A stretch of 33,220 bases of DNA from Caryophanales bacterium (GCA_014896555.1 JADBKC010000019.1:1-33220), one strand, 5' to 3'. Positions 1 through 8,087 are shown, numbered from the stretch's first letter. Program-made: numbers and translations. Notes: generated by a model not told the origin, from the sequence alone.

Positions 1-1
1 T

Positions 2-178
2 GTGGCGGAAAAGGAATTGGATGCTTTTGCCCGAAACCATTTGGCAGCATACAAAGTACCACGAATTTATGAGTTTCGGGAAGAATTGCCGAAAACAGCA
101 ATGGGAAAAATATTGCGGCGTGCTCTTATTGAAGAAGAAAAAGACAATCTAGCTAAAAAAGAGAAGAAAGCTGAATAA
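2..178 (+). CDS. lcfA: Long-chain acyl-CoA ligase, C-terminal end (partial)
   Basis: The window opens inside a reading frame that encodes the last 58 residues of an AMP-forming acyl-CoA ligase and ends at TAA 176-178. What is visible is the terminal lid subdomain: the run AAYKVPRIYEF followed by LPKTAMGKILRR. The lysine in the PKTxxGKILRR motif is the family's conserved adenylation residue (established knowledge). The enzyme activates free fatty acids to acyl-CoA before beta-oxidation. Its position directly upstream of fadR-fadB-etfBA matches lcfA in Bacillus subtilis, which supports the long-chain assignment, but substrate length cannot be read from this fragment. No clear terminator lies between it and fadR; the fadR promoter starts 23 bases after the stop. 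Confidence 0.85.
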   Translation: MAEKELDAFARNHLAAYKVPRIYEFREELPKTAMGKILRRALIEEEKDNLAKKEKKAE

Positions 179-200
179 AAAGATTTGATGGACCTTTTTC

Positions 201-229
201 TTGACAGTAGAGAATAAAAGAGATATTAT
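201..229 (+). promoter_or_regulatory. Sigma-A promoter of fadR operon
   Basis: TTGACA at 201-206 and TATTAT at 224-229 are separated by exactly 17 bases. The -10 box touches the FadR palindrome that follows, so repressor binding would block this promoter. Confidence 0.8.
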
Positions 230-265
230 CAAGGATGAATGAATCATCATTCATTCATCCTTGAT
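228..265 (+). promoter_or_regulatory. FadR operator, long perfect palindrome
   Basis: Two perfect 17-base arms, ATCAAGGATGAATGAAT (228-244) and its reverse complement (249-265), surround a CATC centre. The core TGAATGA-ATCA-TCATTCA matches the B. subtilis FadR box TGAATGAnTAnTCATTCA with one difference. It lies over the promoter -10 end and the likely start point, as expected for autorepression released by long-chain acyl-CoA (the family mechanism; inferred here). Confidence 0.85.
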
Positions 266-292
266 GGATGTATAATTTGAAAGGGGATCGTC

Positions 293-880
293 TTGAAAAG
301 AAACAGACCGAAATACCATCAAATTATTGACGCGGCCGTGATTACCATTGCCGAAAATGGCTATCATCAAGCGCAAGTTTCAAAGATCGCCAAACAAGCA
401 GGAGTAGCAGACGGAACCATTTACCTGTATTTCAAAAATAAAGAAGACATTTTAATTTCATTGTTTCAAGAAAAAATGGCGAATTTCATTGAAAAAATTA
501 AAGAAGTCATAGCAGGGAAACAAACGGCTGCAGAGAAAATATTTATGATGATAGAAAATCATTTTCGAATTCTTTCTCAAGACCCGAAATTGGCAGTAGT
601 AACACAGCTGGAACTAAGGCAGTCCAATCAAGAATTGCGCCGACGCATCAACAATGTGCTAAAAGAATATTTAGACTTTATGGAGCAAATTCTTCGCGAA
701 GGAGTGGAAAGCGGGGAATTTTCTCCTGATCTTGATACTCGCGTAGCCCGTCAAATGCTGTTTGGGACGATCGATGAAATTGCTACAACATGGGTCATGA
801 ACAAACAAAAATATGACCTTGTGTCTCTCGCTCCAACTGTTGCCAAACTGTTGTTGAAAGGGTTTTTAGGAGAAAAATGA
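293..880 (+). CDS. fadR: TetR-family fatty acid degradation repressor FadR
   Basis: This 195-residue protein is a TetR-type regulator close in length and sequence to B. subtilis FadR. The N-terminal helix-turn-helix covers about residues 8-55, including VSKIAKQAGVADGTIYLYF, the standard TetR recognition helix; the rest is the all-helical ligand domain containing AIVTQLELRQS-like and FGTIDE segments. It represses beta-oxidation genes and is released by long-chain acyl-CoA (known for the family). The start is TTG 293, placed 6 bases after the AGGGG ribosome site at 282-286; no better ATG exists upstream. Directly upstream is a near-consensus promoter with a FadR operator, so the operon is very probably self-controlled. 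fadB follows 30 bases later. Confidence 0.95.
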   Translation: MKRNRPKYHQIIDAAVITIAENGYHQAQVSKIAKQAGVADGTIYLYFKNKEDILISLFQEKMANFIEKIKEVIAGKQTAAEKIFMMIENHFRILSQDPKLAVVTQLELRQSNQELRRRINNVLKEYLDFMEQILREGVESGEFSPDLDTRVARQMLFGTIDEIATTWVMNKQKYDLVSLAPTVAKLLLKGFLGEK

Positions 881-910
881 TTTTCTGATGGATAAGGGGA
901 TGGTAAAGAA

Positions 911-1684
911 ATGGAATACCTTTCATGGCAAAGACGCGGTAATGTGGCGGAAGTGATCTTGGATCGCCCGCCTGCAAACGCTTTAACAACTGAGGTTATT
1001 TCAGAATTGGATTTGCTCTTAGATGAATTGGAGAACGAGTCCAATGTCCGAGTTGTCCTTATTTACGGGAAAGGGAAATTTTTTTCTGCAGGAGCGGATA
1101 TTAAGGAATTTGCAACTGTCAGAAGTGGCAAAGAATTTTCTTCTCTCGCCGCTCGTGGGCAGCAAGTGTTTGATCGCATTGAACATTTCTCCAAACCTGT
1201 GATCGCTGCCATTCATGGAGCGGCATTGGGCGGAGGTTTGGAACTGGCAATGAGCTGCCACATTCGTCTGGTTACAGAAAATAGTAAATTAGGTTTACCC
1301 GAGCTTAACCTCGGACTTGTCCCTGGTTTTGCTGGTTCCCAGCGTCTGCCGCGTTATGTCGGTACCGGAAAGGCAGCCGAGATGCTCTTTACAAGCGAAC
1401 CGATTTCGGGTAGAAAAGCGGTCCAATGGGGGCTTGCCAATGATGTTTGCAAGGAGGAAGAACTTCTCGCACGGGCACGGGAATTAGCGGAAAAAATTGC
1501 GAAGAAGAGTCCGATTTCACTAAAAGCTGCCATTGAGCTTTTGAACTATTCCAAGGAAGCCGATTTTCAAAAAGGAATGGGGAAAGAAGCCGAATGGTTT
1601 GGCAAAGTTTTTGAAACGAAAGATGGACAAGAAGGGATAAAAGCTTTTATCGAAAAACGTCCGCCTATTTTTAAGGGAGAGTAA
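911..1684 (+). CDS. fadB: Enoyl-CoA hydratase
   Basis: This is a 257-residue crotonase-family protein that hydrates trans-2-enoyl-CoA to 3-hydroxyacyl-CoA in beta-oxidation. The oxyanion-hole segments FSAGADIKEF (about residues 58-67) and HGAALGGGLELAMSC are visible. Both catalytic glutamates of true hydratases are present: the Glu in GGGLELAMSC and the Glu in LPELNLGLVPG. That argues for hydratase activity rather than another crotonase reaction. Its place between fadR and etfB matches fadB (ysiB) of B. subtilis. ATG 911 follows AAGGGGA at 894-900. It is cotranscribed with fadR, as no promoter or terminator separates them, and 69 bases separate it from etfB. Confidence 0.92.
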   Translation: MEYLSWQRRGNVAEVILDRPPANALTTEVISELDLLLDELENESNVRVVLIYGKGKFFSAGADIKEFATVRSGKEFSSLAARGQQVFDRIEHFSKPVIAAIHGAALGGGLELAMSCHIRLVTENSKLGLPELNLGLVPGFAGSQRLPRYVGTGKAAEMLFTSEPISGRKAVQWGLANDVCKEEELLARARELAEKIAKKSPISLKAAIELLNYSKEADFQKGMGKEAEWFGKVFETKDGQEGIKAFIEKRPPIFKGE

Positions 1685-1753
1685 ACATTTTTGTCCGTAA
1701 AATTATCTGAATATTATCAAACAATAGAATGTTCTAATTTTGGAGGGAGAAGA

Positions 1754-2527
1754 ATGAACATCTATGTACTGTTAAAAAGAACGTTTGACACAGAAGAAAA
1801 AATTACGATTACAAATGGATCCATTGACGAGGAGGGCGCGGAATTCATCATCAATCCATATGATGAATACGCTGTAGAAGAAGCTATTCAAATCCGTGAT
1901 GCTCAAGGCGGAGAGGTGACCGTTGTAACCGTCGGCGGTGAAGAAAGTGAAAAGCAGCTTCGCACTGCTCTTGCGATGGGAGCTGACAAAGCGGTTTTGA
2001 TTAATGTAGAAGACGATTTAGAAGAAGGCGACCAATTTACAACAGCCAAAATTTTGGCTGAATTTTTAAAAGATAAAGAGGCGGATGTGATTTTAGCAGG
2101 GAATGTGGCAATTGATGAAGGAAGCGGTCAAGTGGGGCCGCGAGTAGCTGAACTGTTGGGCATTCCATATGTGACAACGATCACAGAGATTGAAATAAAT
2201 GGGAAACAAGCAAAATTGGTCCGTGACGTGGAAGGGGATTCGGAAGTCATTGAAACTTCCCTGCCATTGCTTGTAACGGCACAGCAAGGATTAAACGAGC
2301 CGCGTTATCCATCGCTTCCTGGAATCATGAAAGCGAAGAAAAAACCGCTGGATGAATTAGAATTGGATGACTTGGATCTTGAAGCAGAGGATGTTGAACC
2401 AAAAACAAAAACAATTGAAGTGTTTCTTCCTCCTAAAAAAGAAACAGGAAAAGTATTGGAAGGCGAGTTAAGTGATCAAGTAAAAGAACTTGTTCAATTG
2501 CTGCACACGGAAGCAAAAATAGTGTAA
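1754..2527 (+). CDS. etfB: Electron transfer flavoprotein, beta subunit
   Basis: This 257-residue protein is the small ETF subunit, which pairs with EtfA to carry electrons from acyl-CoA dehydrogenases toward the membrane quinone pool. It begins MNIYVLLKRTFD and has the ETF-beta signature region around DEGSGQVGPRVAELLGIPYV, which helps to bind AMP and contact the alpha subunit. The reading frame stays open to TTG 1691, but ATG 1754 sits 4 bases after a strong GGAGGGAG site (1742-1749) and gives the usual family length. etfA starts 33 bases after its stop. The 69-base gap to fadB has no convincing separate promoter, so fadR operon control is likely. Confidence 0.95.
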   Translation: MNIYVLLKRTFDTEEKITITNGSIDEEGAEFIINPYDEYAVEEAIQIRDAQGGEVTVVTVGGEESEKQLRTALAMGADKAVLINVEDDLEEGDQFTTAKILAEFLKDKEADVILAGNVAIDEGSGQVGPRVAELLGIPYVTTITEIEINGKQAKLVRDVEGDSEVIETSLPLLVTAQQGLNEPRYPSLPGIMKAKKKPLDELELDDLDLEAEDVEPKTKTIEVFLPPKKETGKVLEGELSDQVKELVQLLHTEAKIV

Positions 2528-2560
2528 TCGGAAAGTGAACAAGAAACAGGAGGGTGAAAA

Positions 2561-3541
2561 ATGGCACGAAAAGTGTTAGTATTAGGAGAAGTACGAGAAG
2601 GGGCGCTTAGAAACATTTCGTTTGAAGCCTTGGCTGCGGGTAAAACAATAGCAGAAGGCGGAGAAGTAGTTGGCGTGATTTTGGGAGATTCTGTAAGTGG
2701 CTTAGGGGAACAGCTCATCCATTACGGAGCGGATCGAGTGGTTGTGGTTGAGAATGAACAATTAAAACAATATACGCCCGATGGATATGCTCAAGCTTTT
2801 TTGGCGGTGGTCGAATCCGAAAAGCCAGAAGGCATTGTCTTTGGCCATACGGCACTAGGAAAGGATTTGTCCCCTAAGATTGCCAGCAATCTGAATACGG
2901 GGCTGATTTCCGACGCGACTGCGGTGGAAATCGCAGGGGGAAATATTGTGTTTACTCGCCCTATTTACTCGGGTAAAGCGTTTGAAAAGAAAATGGTCAC
3001 GGATGGAATCGTCTTTGCCACTGTACGTCCTAATAATATTGCACCTCTTGAAAAGGATGAATCCCGGTCAGGCGAAGTATCTTCTGTTCAAGTCGATATT
3101 AAAGACATACGCACCGTCGTAAAAGAAGTGGTGCGAAAAGCAAGCGAAGGTGTGGACTTATCTGAAGCAAAAGTGATTGTGTCGGGGGGGCGCGGCGTCA
3201 AAAGCGCAGAAGGCTTTAAAGTGCTGAAAGAACTTGCCGATGTTCTTGGCGGTGCGGTAGGAGCTTCTCGAGGAGCATGTGATGCAGGGTATTGCGACTA
3301 CTCTATGCAAATTGGCCAAACAGGAAAAGTGGTTACGCCTGATCTTTATATTGCATGCGGCATATCGGGAGCCATTCAGCATTTGGCTGGTATGTCCAAT
3401 TCAAAAGTGATTGTCGCTATAAATAAAGATCCGGAAGCAAACATTTTTAGCGTAGCCGACTACGGAATTGTTGGAGACTTGTTTCAAGTAGTACCGATGT
3501 TAACAGAAGAATTCAAAAAACTAAAAGTAGCTTCTTCGTAA
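2561..3541 (+). CDS. etfA: Electron transfer flavoprotein, alpha subunit
   Basis: This 326-residue protein is the FAD-binding large ETF subunit. The N-terminal part is the ETF alpha/beta-type fold; the C-terminal FAD domain (about residues 200-326) contains SGGRGVKSAEGFKVL, then GASRGACDAGY, the QIGQTGKVVTPDLYIACGIS segment, and the closing NKDPEANIFSVADYGIVGD, all hallmark contacts for FAD. The start at ATG 2561 is set by an AGGAGGGTG site. Length is the same as in other Bacillaceae. It ends the operon: a hairpin terminator follows 6 bases after the stop. Confidence 0.95.
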   Translation: MARKVLVLGEVREGALRNISFEALAAGKTIAEGGEVVGVILGDSVSGLGEQLIHYGADRVVVVENEQLKQYTPDGYAQAFLAVVESEKPEGIVFGHTALGKDLSPKIASNLNTGLISDATAVEIAGGNIVFTRPIYSGKAFEKKMVTDGIVFATVRPNNIAPLEKDESRSGEVSSVQVDIKDIRTVVKEVVRKASEGVDLSEAKVIVSGGRGVKSAEGFKVLKELADVLGGAVGASRGACDAGYCDYSMQIGQTGKVVTPDLYIACGISGAIQHLAGMSNSKVIVAINKDPEANIFSVADYGIVGDLFQVVPMLTEEFKKLKVASS

Positions 3542-3547
3542 GCAATC

Positions 3548-3580
3548 AAAAACGGCCATGAATTGTCGAGGCCGTTTTTT
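3548..3580 (+). terminator. Terminator of the fad/etf operon
   Basis: AAAAACGGCC (3548-3557) pairs with GGCCGTTTTTT (3570-3580) around a 12-base loop. The A-run and T-run on the two sides make it potentially bidirectional. Confidence 0.85.
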
Positions 3581-3700
3581 GATTCTGATTGAATGTTTGC
3601 TAATGAACGTTTATCCACTGCTTTTATAATAGAGATTAAGGATAGAATTCATGAAGATCGGGGAAAATGAAAATGAAAACGGCAAACTGCAGACAAAAAA

Positions 3701-3730
3701 TTAGCATTCCAATTTAAAGGATGATATACT
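3701..3730 (+). promoter_or_regulatory. Candidate trxA promoter with extended -10
   Basis: TATACT at 3725-3730 is preceded by TG at 3722-3723, giving the extended TGnTATACT form. The -35 candidate TTAGCA (3701-3706, spacer 18) is weak. It lies 40 bases before the trxA start. A second AT-rich TATAAT at 3625-3630 lacks a well-placed -35. Confidence 0.5.
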
Positions 3731-3770
3731 GTCCCTAGTACCTGAAAGGAAATAAGGAGGATTGGTAATA

Positions 3771-4085
3771 ATGGCTATTGTTAAAGCTACTGATCAAACA
3801 TTTGATTCTGAAACGAGCAGCGGTCTTGTTTTAGCCGATTTTTGGGCTCCGTGGTGCGGACCTTGTAAAATGATTGCTCCCGTTTTGGAAGAAATTGATG
3901 CAGAAATGAATGATAAATTAAAGATCGTAAAACTGGACGTGGATGAAAACCAAGAAACCGCCAGAAAATTCGGTGTTATGAGCATCCCGACTTTATTCTT
4001 GTTTAAAGATGGAGAAGTAGTGGATAAAGTCATCGGATATCAACCGAAAGAAGCGTTAACTGAACTCATTAATAAACACGCTTAA
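3771..4085 (+). CDS. trxA: Thioredoxin
   Basis: This 104-residue cytosolic thioredoxin has the active site WCGPCK with redox cysteines at residues 29 and 32, and the cis-proline loop MSIPTLFLF. It reduces protein disulfides and supplies electrons to ribonucleotide reductase and peroxidases; electrons come from thioredoxin reductase. The frame is open to TTG 3762, but AAGGAGG at 3754-3760 is only one base from that codon and 10 from ATG 3771, so ATG 3771 is the start and gives the usual length. It is a single-gene unit with its own promoter candidate and terminator. Confidence 0.96.
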   Translation: MAIVKATDQTFDSETSSGLVLADFWAPWCGPCKMIAPVLEEIDAEMNDKLKIVKLDVDENQETARKFGVMSIPTLFLFKDGEVVDKVIGYQPKEALTELINKHA

Positions 4086-4140
4086 TGAATGTTACCCCGC
4101 TTATGAGTCTCCCTCATTTTAAAGCGTGCGGTAAAATCGG

Positions 4141-4184
4141 AGGTAAGCATCTCAATGTTATTGAGTTGAGGGCTTGCCTTTTTA
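4141..4184 (+). terminator. Terminator downstream of trxA
   Basis: AGGTAAGC (4141-4148) pairs with GCTTGCCT (4172-4179) with one T-G pair. An inner hairpin CTCAAT/ATTGAG fills the loop, and the stem is followed by TTTTTATTTT. Confidence 0.75.
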
Positions 4185-4279
4185 TTTTGGATCAGCTTGA
4201 TTTTGGTTTTTCATGAAATGGAATAGACTTAACTTTTTTCAATGAAAGGAATCTTAATGAGTGTCTCAACAGGACGATG

Positions 4280-4315
4280 ACAACCGTTTTCTTGAAAATG
4301 GTTGTTTTGCTTTTT
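4280..4315 (+). terminator. Orphan terminator-like hairpin
   Basis: ACAACCGTTTTC (4280-4291) and GAAAATGGTTGT (4294-4305) form a 12-pair stem with one G-U pair around a 2-base gap; the top pairs probably open to make the loop. TTTGCTTTTT follows. It reads as a plus-strand terminator, yet no gene ends just upstream. Confidence 0.55.
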
Positions 4316-4350
4316 CCAAATGGAATAGGGTGACCCCTTTCATTTGGAAA
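4313..4350. repeat. Imperfect 38-base palindrome
   Basis: TTTCCAAATG (4313-4322) and CATTTGGAAA (4341-4350) are perfect inverted arms. Pairing continues inward through a G-T pair and two A-T pairs, then a GGG/CCC tip around TGA. It starts inside the T-tail of the preceding hairpin. There is no T-run after it, so it is not a simple terminator. Confidence 0.6.
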
Positions 4351-4576
4351 GGGAGCCTTCTGAAAATGCGAAGAATGGCGGGTGAATCGCCGAGTATGCA
4401 TGCCAAAACAGCCAAAGCAAGAAAAAAGCGGGTGCGTGATTGTTTTCTCCATTCGTTTGCGAGAAGTCTTCCATCTTCACGGTGAAACGAATCCATACAG
4501 AAGAAACGAAAATAATGTCAGCGATCCAATGTATGAACATGAACGTTTTTGAATATGGGAAAACATAAAATGGTTC

Positions 4577-4605
4577 TTGTCTATATTCAATCGCTCAGCT
4601 AAAAT
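4577..4605 (+). promoter_or_regulatory. Candidate uvrC promoter
   Basis: TTGTCT (4577-4582) and TAAAAT (4600-4605) are 17 bases apart, about 80 bases upstream of the uvrC start. Confidence 0.6.
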
Positions 4606-4685
4606 ATACGAGTCTTTAAAGAAGCTCTCACTACAAACAGATGAAAGTGAAATTGGTTCACCAGGTGGTCCAGGAGGTGGCGATC

Positions 4686-6455
4686 ATGAACGATATCATC
4701 AAGCATAAATTAGCTCTTCTTCCCGACCAGCCTGGCTGCTATTTAATGAAAGACCGTCATGGAACGATCATTTACGTCGGAAAAGCAAAAGTACTGAAAA
4801 ATCGGGTCCGTTCTTATTTCACCGGTTCTCATGACGGGAAAACCCAGCGGCTGGTCAACGAGATTGAAGACTTTGAATATATTGTAACCTCTTCCAATAT
4901 TGAAGCATTAATATTGGAAATGAATTTAATAAAAAAGCATGATCCGAAATATAATGTCATGCTCAAGGATGACAAAAGCTACCCTTATATAAAATTGACA
5001 GCGGAACGGCATCCTCGCCTCATGACAACAAGAAAGGTAAAAAAAGATAAAGGCAAATATTTTGGACCATATCCGAATGTGGGAGCGGCGAATGATACGA
5101 AAAAGCTGCTGGATAGGCTATACCCTTTGCGAAAATGTTCCGCTCTTCCCGATCGAGTCTGCTTATATTATCATTTAGGCCAATGTCTAGCTCCTTGTGT
5201 CAATCATGTCCCAGAAGAAACCTACAAAAAAATGACGGAGGAAATTACCCGTTTCTTAAATGGCGGCTACAAAGAGATTAAAGATGAACTGATGAAAAAG
5301 ATGTCTGAAGCAGCGGAAAATCTCGAATTTGAACGAGCAAAAGAGTATCGGGATCAAATTGCCCATATCGAGGCGACCATGGAAAAACAAAAAATAACAA
5401 CAAACGACTTTACGGACCGGGATGTATTCGGATATGCCGTTGATAAAGGCTGGATGTGTGTTCAAGTCTTTTTTGTCAGGCAGGGTAAGCTGATCGAAAG
5501 AGATGTCTCGATGTTCCCCATTTACAATGAAGACGAGGAAGAGTTTTTAACGTTTCTTGGACAATTTTATTCCAAAGCCCACCACATAAAGCCAAAAGAA
5601 ATTTTGCTGCCTGAAAACGTGGACAGCGAGTTGGCGGAACAATTGATCCAAGTCAAAATGACTCAGCCGAAAAAAGGGCAAAAAAAAGACTTAGTCAAGC
5701 TGGCGGAAAAAAATGCAGCAATCGCTCTTCAGGAAAAATTCTCTCTCATCGAAAGAGACGAAGAAAGAACGATCAAAGCTGTAGAAAAACTGGGGGAAGC
5801 AATGGAAATTTCCACTCCATTGCGAATTGAGGCATTTGATAATTCGAATATTCAAGGCACTGATCCTGTTTCCGCCATGATTGTGTTTATCGATGGAAAG
5901 CCTGAAAGGAAAGAGTATCGCAAATATAAAATTAAATCTGTTCAAGGGCCAGATGATTATGAATCGATGCGAGAAGTGGTCCGAAGAAGGTACACGAGGG
6001 TATTAAAAGAACAGTTGCCGCTTCCCGATTTAATTCTGATTGATGGTGGGAAAGGGCAAGTCGAAGCCGCAAAAGATGTATTGGTACATGAGCTCAATTT
6101 GTCGATTCCGGTTGCGGGACTTGCTAAAGATGAAAAACATCGCACATCAGAGTTATTATTTGGCGATCCGCTTGAGATTGTCCCATTAAAGCGGAATAGC
6201 CAAGAGTTTTATTTGCTTCAAAGAATTCAGGATGAAGTGCACCGTTTTGCTATTACATTTCATCGGCAGCTGAGGGGCAAAACAGCTTTTCGATCTGCAC
6301 TTGATGACATCGAGGGCGTTGGACCAAAACGGAAAAAACTTCTATTAAAACATTTCGGATCATTAAAACGAATGAAAGAAGCAGAATTAGAAGAGTTTAC
6401 GAAAATCGGCATTCCTGAAAAGATCGCCCGAAACATAAAGGAAAAGTTAAAATAG
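4686..6455 (+). CDS. uvrC: Excinuclease ABC subunit C
   Basis: This 589-residue protein makes both incisions in nucleotide excision repair after UvrA and UvrB have found the lesion. In order it shows the GIY-YIG nuclease for the 3' cut (about residues 14-92, with GCYLM, IIYVGKA and Arg40), the cysteine-containing region [13 protein letters not shown], the UVR motif for UvrB contact (about 195-232), the RNase H-like 5' nuclease including [14 protein letters not shown] and [11 protein letters not shown], and terminal helix-hairpin-helix motifs with [17 protein letters not shown] 4686 is preceded by AGGAGGTG (4672-4679) at 6 bases; the frame is open to ATG 4641 but without a ribosome site. Length is near the usual 590-600. 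Confidence 0.96.
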   Translation: MNDIIKHKLALLPDQPGCYLMKDRHGTIIYVGKAKVLKNRVRSYFTGSHDGKTQRLVNEIEDFEYIVTSSNIEALILEMNLIKKHDPKYNVMLKDDKSYPYIKLTAERHPRLMTTRKVKKDKGKYFGPYPNVGAANDTKKLLDRLYPLRKCSALPDRVCLYYHLGQCLAPCVNHVPEETYKKMTEEITRFLNGGYKEIKDELMKKMSEAAENLEFERAKEYRDQIAHIEATMEKQKITTNDFTDRDVFGYAVDKGWMCVQVFFVRQGKLIERDVSMFPIYNEDEEEFLTFLGQFYSKAHHIKPKEILLPENVDSELAEQLIQVKMTQPKKGQKKDLVKLAEKNAAIALQEKFSLIERDEERTIKAVEKLGEAMEISTPLRIEAFDNSNIQGTDPVSAMIVFIDGKPERKEYRKYKIKSVQGPDDYESMREVVRRRYTRVLKEQLPLPDLILIDGGKGQVEAAKDVLVHELNLSIPVAGLAKDEKHRTSELLFGDPLEIVPLKRNSQEFYLLQRIQDEVHRFAITFHRQLRGKTAFRSALDDIEGVGPKRKKLLLKHFGSLKRMKEAELEEFTKIGIPEKIARNIKEKLK

Positions 6456-6459
6456 CGCG

Positions 6460-6488
6460 TTGTCATAAATATCCCATTATGCTATAAT
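6460..6488 (+). promoter_or_regulatory. lysC promoter
   Basis: TTGTCA (6460-6465) and a perfect TATAAT (6483-6488) are 17 bases apart. The -35 begins 4 bases after the uvrC stop. Transcription would start just ahead of the riboswitch. Confidence 0.8.
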
Positions 6489-6526
6489 AACCTAAAAATT
6501 AAATATAATCACTTTCATACGTAAAA

Positions 6527-6704
6527 GTGATGATAGAGGCGCGGAGTTCAAGAGTACAAGCTTGGAGAAGAATGAGCTTTCATGAAAAGTTTGGAAAGGG
6601 GACGGCCGCCGAAGCAGTCAAAGGCTCATTCCTTTATCTGCTGGTTCTGTGTTTAAGAAATACAGAATTGTCAAGATGGGTATCGTCTTGGAGAGCTATC
6701 TCAC
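6527..6704 (+). ncRNA. Lysine riboswitch (L box) aptamer
   Basis: The conserved L-box segments occur in order: GATAGAGGCGCGGAGTTCAA then AGAGTA at 6532-6556, CTTGGAGAAG, GAAAAGTTTGGAAAGGGGAC, GCCGCCGAAGCA, then CTTGGAGAGCTATCTCAC. The closing P1 helix forms between GTGATGATAG (6527-6536) and CTATCTCAC (6696-6704) with one bulged T. Lysine binding stabilises P1 and favours the terminator at 6733-6773, lowering expression of lysC (known mechanism). Its place directly upstream of an aspartokinase gene confirms the ligand. Confidence 0.95.
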
Positions 6705-6732
6705 GTGTGATGTATTGGCTATATACATTCTC

Positions 6733-6773
6733 ACAGGCAATGAGATTTGGTTCTCATTGCCTGTTTGCGTTTT
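6733..6773 (+). terminator. Riboswitch-controlled terminator of lysC leader
   Basis: ACAGGCAATGAGA (6733-6745) pairs perfectly over 13 bases with 6752-6764 around TTTGGT, followed by TTGCGTTTT. It is the expression platform of the lysine riboswitch. Confidence 0.9.
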
Positions 6774-6806
6774 AGAAGTGAATCAATGAAAAGGCAGGGG
6801 ATTTTT

Positions 6807-8042
6807 TTGGGACTCATTGTTCAAAAATTTGGAGGAACATCTGTCGGTGATATAGACAGAATTTTCAATGTGGCCAACCGTGTAATCGAAGAAAAAAAGA
6901 GAGAAAATGATGTGGTGGTAGTTGTTTCCGCAATGGGGAAAACAACCGACCAGCTTGTTCAACTCGCTAAAACCATTGATGCCCATCCTCCTAAAAGGGA
7001 AATGGATATGTTGTTATCGACTGGAGAGCAAGTAACGATTTCGCTATTGACAACCGCATTGATGAAAAAAGGGTTTGAGGCAGTTTCCCTAACTGGATGG
7101 CAGGCCGGCATTCAGACCGAAAAACTTCACGGGAATGCTCGAATATTAAATATTGAAACCAGGAGGCTCACTAGTTTGCTTGAAGAAGGAAAGATAGTGG
7201 TCGTAGCCGGTTTTCAAGGAGCCACAGCGGACGGCGAAATTACCACACTTGGCCGAGGAGGATCTGATACAACGGCGGTGGCGCTGGCAGCGGCATTGAA
7301 AGCGGAACGGTGCGACATTTATACCGATGTGACAGGCGTGTTCACCTCAGATCCAAGATATATCAAAGGGGCGAGAAAACTTTCTTCTATATCTTATGAT
7401 GAAATGCTGGAATTAGCCCATTTAGGAGCAGGTATTCTGCATCCGCGCGCGGTAGAATTTGCTAAAAATTACAGCATCCCGCTTGTTGTAAGATCTAGCA
7501 TGGAAAGGGAAAATGGGACGATCATTGAGGAGGAAGCATCTATGGAACAGAATTTGGTGGTAAGAGGCGTAGCATTTGAAGATGATATCACGAAAATTAC
7601 CGTAGGAGGATTAAAGGATGAAATCAAAAGTTTATCCTCCATCTTCGGCGTCCTAGCAGATCATGGCATCAATGTCGATATCATCGTTCAAAGCCGTACC
7701 CATGATCAAACTGGCAGTGTGTCGTTTTCCATCAAAACCGATGATTTGCATGACACCATCCATGTACTGAAACAAAATAAAGAAAAACTTGGATTTGATT
7801 CGATTACAGATGAGGAAGGACTGGCAAAAGTATCGATTGTGGGATCCGGAATGATTTCCAATCCTGGGGTAGCCGCTGAAATGTTTGCCATTTTGGCTAA
7901 AAACAATATCGCTGTCAAAATGGTCAGCACTTCGGAGATAAAAGTGTCTACTGTCATAGATCAAAAAGATATGGAAAAAGCCGTCCAAGTCCTTCATGAC
8001 GGTTTTGGGCTAGCCCAACAAAAAACAGAAGCAACGATCTGA
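6807..8042 (+). CDS. lysC: Lysine-sensitive aspartokinase II
   Basis: This 411-residue protein phosphorylates aspartate at the head of the lysine, methionine, threonine and diaminopimelate pathway. The kinase domain opens with IVQKFGGTSVGD and includes TTLGRGGSDTTAVALAAAL and GAGILHPRAVEFA; the C-terminal third is a pair of ACT domains that bind the inhibitor (FGVLADHGINVDIIVQ and FAILAKNNIAVKMVSTS). TTG 6807 is chosen because AGGGG at 6796-6800 sits 6 bases away and the product then begins MGLIVQKFGG as in B. subtilis; ATG 6786 is in frame but has only a weak site. A lysine riboswitch controls it. An internal start at 7542 would also make the regulatory beta subunit. Confidence 0.95.
   Translation: MGLIVQKFGGTSVGDIDRIFNVANRVIEEKKRENDVVVVVSAMGKTTDQLVQLAKTIDAHPPKREMDMLLSTGEQVTISLLTTALMKKGFEAVSLTGWQAGIQTEKLHGNARILNIETRRLTSLLEEGKIVVVAGFQGATADGEITTLGRGGSDTTAVALAAALKAERCDIYTDVTGVFTSDPRYIKGARKLSSISYDEMLELAHLGAGILHPRAVEFAKNYSIPLVVRSSMERENGTIIEEEASMEQNLVVRGVAFEDDITKITVGGLKDEIKSLSSIFGVLADHGINVDIIVQSRTHDQTGSVSFSIKTDDLHDTIHVLKQNKEKLGFDSITDEEGLAKVSIVGSGMISNPGVAAEMFAILAKNNIAVKMVSTSEIKVSTVIDQKDMEKAVQVLHDGFGLAQQKTEATI
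7527..7544 (+). promoter_or_regulatory. Internal ribosome site and start for aspartokinase beta subunit
   Basis: GAGGAGG (7527-7533) lies 8 bases before ATG 7542, which is codon 246 of lysC and in frame. The product would begin MEQNLVVRGVAF and cover only the two ACT domains (166 residues). B. subtilis aspartokinase II makes its beta subunit from the equivalent codon, so the same overlapping-gene arrangement is likely here. Confidence 0.8.
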
Positions 8043-8058
8043 TTGTTGTCAAATTGTC

Positions 8059-8087
8059 AAAAGACGGATGGTCTATCCGTCTTTTTT
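8059..8087 (+). terminator. Terminator of lysC
   Basis: AAAAGACGGAT (8059-8069) pairs with ATCCGTCTTTT (8075-8085) and a T-run follows. The A-run on the left side means it may also stop minus-strand transcripts from yslB, which has no other clear terminator. Confidence 0.85.

Larger units (their letters stand above)
4185..4576 (+). other. Intergenic stretch with two hairpins and no clear gene
   Basis: No convincing gene was found between the trxA terminator and the uvrC promoter. Two strong hairpins sit back to back at 4280-4350 and are listed separately. On the minus strand a frame from about 4590 down to 4340 reads like a membrane protein (MFIHWIADIIFVSSVWIRF near its start, at 4540), but it has no clear ribosome site and no family I recognise. 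The plus-strand frame 4261-4485 runs through the terminator-like hairpin and is unlikely to be real. The stretch could hold a decayed gene or an untranslated RNA. Confidence 0.4.

Noticed and set aside
1685-1753. Internal promoter before etfB (TTGTCC and TATTAT)
   Set aside because: The spacer is only 15 bases and the boxes are imperfect; cotranscription from the fadR promoter explains etfB.
4261-4485. GTG-started plus-strand frame between trxA and uvrC
   Set aside because: It contains both strong hairpins, has only a poor ribosome site, and the product has no recognisable family or sensible composition.
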